Below, in pieces: positions 61,129-64,000 of a stretch of DNA of 64,000 nt. The first letter of the stretch is position 1. Each line of letters opens with the position of its first letter. The translations under genes and the position numbers were made by a program. Location of the stretch: contig NZ_CP059572.1 of assembly GCF_019175365.1 (NCBI RefSeq), forward strand, positions 3,348,001 through 3,412,000. Direction: 5' to 3'. The notes below the pieces were generated by a model. That model was not told the origin of the DNA. It saw nothing but the letters and a program-made list of their open reading frames with translations, and made no database searches. The DNA is from Actinomadura graeca (GTDB lineage: Bacteria; Actinomycetota; Actinomycetes; Streptosporangiales; Streptosporangiaceae).

Positions 61129-64000
61129 TTGTCCAGCCGGATCAGCGTCATCGTCCTCTCGCACGGCGCCGGTGAGGCGCTGCCGGACACGCTGGCGTCC
61201 CTCGCCGCCCAGCCGCACCGCGCGCTGGAGGTGCTCGTCATGGACGACGGCACCGGCGCCGCCGCCGGGACGGCGCTCCCCGACGACCGGTTCCGGCTCA
61301 TACGGGAGGGCGCGCTCAGCCGGGGCGCCGCCCGCGGGCGCGGCGCCGCCGCCGCGGACGGGGAGTTCCTGCTGTTCGTCGACGGCGGCGACGAACTGCC
61401 CCCGGACGCGCTCGGCCTGCTGGTGGACGCGCTGGAGCGGTCGGGGTCGGACGTCGCGATGGGCGCCGAGGCCGCCAGGAAGCGCACCGGCCAGGTGTGG
61501 TCGTGGCAGCCGCGCAAGGCGTCCGTGCCGCCGGCGACGGGCACCGACCTGCGCCGGGAGCCCGGGCTGATCCTCAGCCGGCGGATCGCCGGGAAGCTGT
61601 TCCGCCGCTCCTTCTGGACCGCCGCCGCGCTGGAGTTCCCCGACATCGGCCGGTACGACGACCTCGCCGTGACCGTCCGGGCGCTGCATCTGGCCAAGGC
61701 CGTCGACGTCCTGCCGGAGGTGGTGCTGCGGCGGCGGAACGTCCAGCACGAGCCGACGACGGAGGCGCAGGACATCGCGGACGGGTTCGGCGCGGTCACG
61801 CTCGCGACGACCTGGCTCACCGAGCACGGCGACGCCGGGGACGCGCGGCGGCTCCAGCTCGCGGCCGTCACCACCGAGCTGCGCGTGTTCCTGGACGTGC
61901 TGCCCGACCTGCCCGCCGACGAGCGCGAGCAGGTCGTCGCGCAGGCGGCCGCGTACGCGGCCACGGTCCCGCCGAAGGTGTTCGCCGACGCGCCCGCCCT
62001 CGTCCGGCTCAAGTGGCACCTCGCCGCCACGGGCCACACCACGGAGCTGGTGAAGGTCGTCCGGTACGAGCGCGGCAAGTCCTCGCCGTCGATCGTCCGC
62101 GACCCGCTGCGCCGGTACGTGGTGTACCCGTACTGGAAGGACGGCTCGCTCGACATCCCCCGCGAGGTGTACCGCGCCCGCGACGAGGTCCGGATGCGGG
62201 GCCGCGTCCACGCGGTGGGCTGGGACGGCGACCGGCTCACCGTGACGGGCGAGGCGTACATCAACTCGGTCAGCTCGCGCCGCCGCTGGACGTCGCTGAA
62301 AGCCGTCACGCTGCGGTCGGGCGACCGGAAGGTCACCGCGAGAGCGCGGCAGATACCTAAGCCCGGCAAATCGTCCGGGTGGTCGGGGTTCGAGTTCTCG
62401 CTCGACGCGGGACGCCTCCGTGACCACGGGACGTGGGTCGAGGGCGTCTGGGACGTCGAGGCGTCCGTGCTGAACTCCGGCGTGTTCCGCAGGGGCCCGC
62501 TGCGCGGCGGCGGGTCCGGCACCGGCGCGCACCCCCCGTACCGGTACGTCGCCGGCGACGTGCGGATCGTCCCGCAGATCGTGGAGGGGAACCTGCGCGT
62601 GCTGGTGGAGAAGGTCCGGGTCAAGGCCACCGGGCTGCGCTGGGACGGCGACGACCTGGTCATCGAGGTCGCGTCGGCCGGCGAGCCGCCCGCGGGGCTG
62701 GTCCTGCGGCTCGGCGACACCACCGTCGAGGTCCCGCTGGAGGACGGCGACGGCGGGACGCCCAGGACGCGGCGCGCCCGGATCGACCCGGCCGCGCTCG
62801 CGGACGTGCCGATCTCCGAGGACGCCATCGACGACACCCGCGACTGGACGGTCTCCGCCGGGGGCCGCCCGCTCGTGCTCGCCGAGGGCGTGCAGGACGC
62901 CGAGCGGCCGTTCGGCGCGCTGGAGGTCGGCGCGGGCCGCGGCCCGGGCGGCTACCTGCGTGTCCGGCTGACGACGACCCGGCTGCTCGTCACCGGCTGC
63001 GCGTGGCGCCCGGACGGCACCCTCGCGCTCACCGCGACGCACGCCGCGCACCCGGGCGGGCAGATCGTGCTGCGCGGGCGGGCCCGCCGCAAGGAGTTCG
63101 CGTTCGACCTCGTCGGCGACGGGTCGGGGACGCTGCGGGCCGAGGTGCCGGTGGCGGCCGTGCCGGGCGTCGCGGGCGTGCTGCCGCTGCGTCCGGGCCG
63201 CTGGGACGTGCTGTTCCGGCCCGCCGGGGGCGGCCGGGCGCTGACCGTCCGGCTCACCGGCGCGGCGCAGAAGGGGCTGCCCGAGGCGCAGCGGGTCGCG
63301 CGGCGCGGCTACGACCTGGAGACCACCGACGGGCGGCTCGTCGTGGCGGTGACCGGCGACGTGTCCCAGGAGGAACGCTCCTCCGGCCCGAAGATCCGCG
63401 AGGAGGCCCGCCGCCGGGTCGACCGCGACGGGCTGCGCGACACGGTCCTGTACTCCTGCTTCAACGGCCGCCAGTACTCCGACAGCCCGAAGGCGATCCA
63501 CCAGGAGCTCGTCCGGCGCGGCTCGGACCTGGGGCAGCTCTGGGTCGTCAACGACGCGCAGGTGGAGCTGCCGGACACGCTGGAGGCGGTGCGGCTGAAC
63601 GGCGCCGAGTGGCAGGAGGCCGTGGCGACCTCGCGCTACATCGTCACGAACCACCGGCTCGGCGACTGGTTCCAGCGGCACCCGGACCAGATCGTCCTGC
63701 AGACCTGGCACGGCACCCCGCTGAAGAAGATCGGCAAGGACATCAAGGAGGTGCACTTCGCCTACGCGCCCGGCATGAAGAAGGCGCTCCAGGCCAAGAC
63801 CACCGGCCCCGCCGTCCCCGAGTGGAGCCACCTGCTGTCCCCGAACCCGTTCAGCACGGAGATCTTCCGCCGCGCGTTCGCGTTCACGGGCGAGATCATC
63901 GAGGCCGGGTACCCGCGCAACGACCTGATGCACAGCCCCGAGGCCGACGTCGTCGCCAAGGACGTCCGGGCGCGGCTCGGCATCCCCGAGGGCAAGAAGG
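61129..64000 (+). CDS. Large GT2-CDP-glycerol glycerophosphotransferase-like protein, 3' end outside window
   Basis: At least 957 codons are in view. The N-terminal family 2 domain (RISVIVLSHGAGEALPDTLA, EVLVMDDGTG, EFLLFVDGGDELPPDALG) is followed by a large beta-rich middle region (about residues 330-760) and a glycerophosphotransferase domain starting near DTVLYSCFNGRQYSDSP, with TWHGTPLKKIG. The domain is truncated by the window end. The TTG at 61129 is chosen because GAAGGAG lies 8 nt upstream; GTG 61120 is the alternative. It is a longer paralogue of the preceding protein, with an added middle region of unknown role. It probably builds the same surface polymer. Confidence 0.88.
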   Translation, partial: MSSRISVIVLSHGAGEALPDTLASLAAQPHRALEVLVMDDGTGAAAGTALPDDRFRLIREGALSRGAARGRGAAAADGEFLLFVDGGDELPPDALGLLVDALERSGSDVAMGAEAARKRTGQVWSWQPRKASVPPATGTDLRREPGLILSRRIAGKLFRRSFWTAAALEFPDIGRYDDLAVTVRALHLAKAVDVLPEVVLRRRNVQHEPTTEAQDIADGFGAVTLATTWLTEHGDAGDARRLQLAAVTTELRVFLDVLPDLPADEREQVVAQAAAYAATVPPKVFADAPALVRLKWHLAATGHTTELVKVVRYERGKSSPSIVRDPLRRYVVYPYWKDGSLDIPREVYRARDEVRMRGRVHAVGWDGDRLTVTGEAYINSVSSRRRWTSLKAVTLRSGDRKVTARARQIPKPGKSSGWSGFEFSLDAGRLRDHGTWVEGVWDVEASVLNSGVFRRGPLRGGGSGTGAHPPYRYVAGDVRIVPQIVEGNLRVLVEKVRVKATGLRWDGDDLVIEVASAGEPPAGLVLRLGDTTVEVPLEDGDGGTPRTRRARIDPAALADVPISEDAIDDTRDWTVSAGGRPLVLAEGVQDAERPFGALEVGAGRGPGGYLRVRLTTTRLLVTGCAWRPDGTLALTATHAAHPGGQIVLRGRARRKEFAFDLVGDGSGTLRAEVPVAAVPGVAGVLPLRPGRWDVLFRPAGGGRALTVRLTGAAQKGLPEAQRVARRGYDLETTDGRLVVAVTGDVSQEERSSGPKIREEARRRVDRDGLRDTVLYSCFNGRQYSDSPKAIHQELVRRGSDLGQLWVVNDAQVELPDTLEAVRLNGAEWQEAVATSRYIVTNHRLGDWFQRHPDQIVLQTWHGTPLKKIGKDIKEVHFAYAPGMKKALQAKTTGPAVPEWSHLLSPNPFSTEIFRRAFAFTGEIIEAGYPRNDLMHSPEADVVAKDVRARLGIPEGKK

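Noticed and set aside
60691..63933. A 1080-codon minus-strand frame opposite the teichoic-acid-type genes
   Set aside because: Antisense shadow. The plus-strand frame has glycosyltransferase and glycerophosphotransferase motifs throughout.
1..64000. CRISPR arrays, tRNA or rRNA genes, insertion sequences and attachment sites
   Set aside because: No spaced direct repeats of CRISPR type, no T-loop GTTCGAATC-type segments in a cloverleaf context, and no transposase or integrase motifs were found on reading both strands.

Overview
The window is uniformly GC-rich, with Actinobacteria-specific genes throughout: MtrA/MtrB/LpqB, a WhiB-class Fe-S regulator, coenzyme F420 biosynthesis, DUF3499, TIGR03089 and LCP wall-ligase proteins. 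From memory, the gene order follows the conserved actinobacterial chromosome block around M. tuberculosis Rv3241c-Rv3267 and S. coelicolor whiB. Streptomyces or a Thermomonosporaceae/Streptosporangiales relative (Actinomadura-like) is plausible; that rank is inference. This is core chromosome. I see no insertion sequence, prophage, tRNA, rRNA or CRISPR array.

Layout. 1-7.5 kb (minus): the start of a response regulator, hibernation factor hpf, a ComF-type phosphoribosyltransferase, then lpqB-mtrB-mtrA. 8-15.4 kb: a MoxR/DUF58 membrane cluster with DUF4129, DUF4350, SpoIIM-like and RDD proteins. 15.4-19.9 kb: a TetR/amidohydrolase divergent pair, a secreted M14 carboxypeptidase and an unknown protein. 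19.9-23 kb: two different S-adenosylhomocysteine hydrolases separated by a strong terminator. 23-27 kb: a MerR-like regulator, a NarL-type two-component pair and a cation diffusion facilitator. 27-30.3 kb: sugar-phosphate genes (SIS isomerase, Trm112-like protein, phosphomannomutase) and DUF3499. 30.4-37.3 kb: a zincin-like protein, DUF5719 plus a giant membrane glycosyltransferase, whiB, and a membrane protein with a Gln/Tyr-rich tail. 37.5-42.3 kb: cofD, fbiB and fbiC for F420. 42.3-51.4 kb: a LysR regulator, DNA glycosylase, NDP-sugar pyrophosphorylase, glycosyltransferases, methyltransferase, flippase-like protein and thioredoxin. 51.5-64 kb: a cell-surface polymer region with a polytopic glycosyltransferase-like protein, a degenerate acyl-CoA synthetase, an LCP ligase, two acyltransferase-3 proteins and two glycosyltransferase/CDP-glycerol glycerophosphotransferase fusions, the last cut by the window edge.

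How the genes work together. Much of the window concerns the envelope and its control: MtrAB-LpqB signalling, mannose activation, lipid- or sugar-linked glycosyl transfer, and export and attachment of a teichoic-acid-like polymer. F420 and SAH recycling are metabolic islands within it. A recurrent promoter architecture is visible: a TANNNT hexamer exactly 6 nt before an ATG/GTG at seven genes (plus a CAGAAT variant), which predicts leaderless mRNAs. Starts were chosen from ribosome binding sites, leaderless promoters and overlaps with neighbours; uncertain ones are noted.
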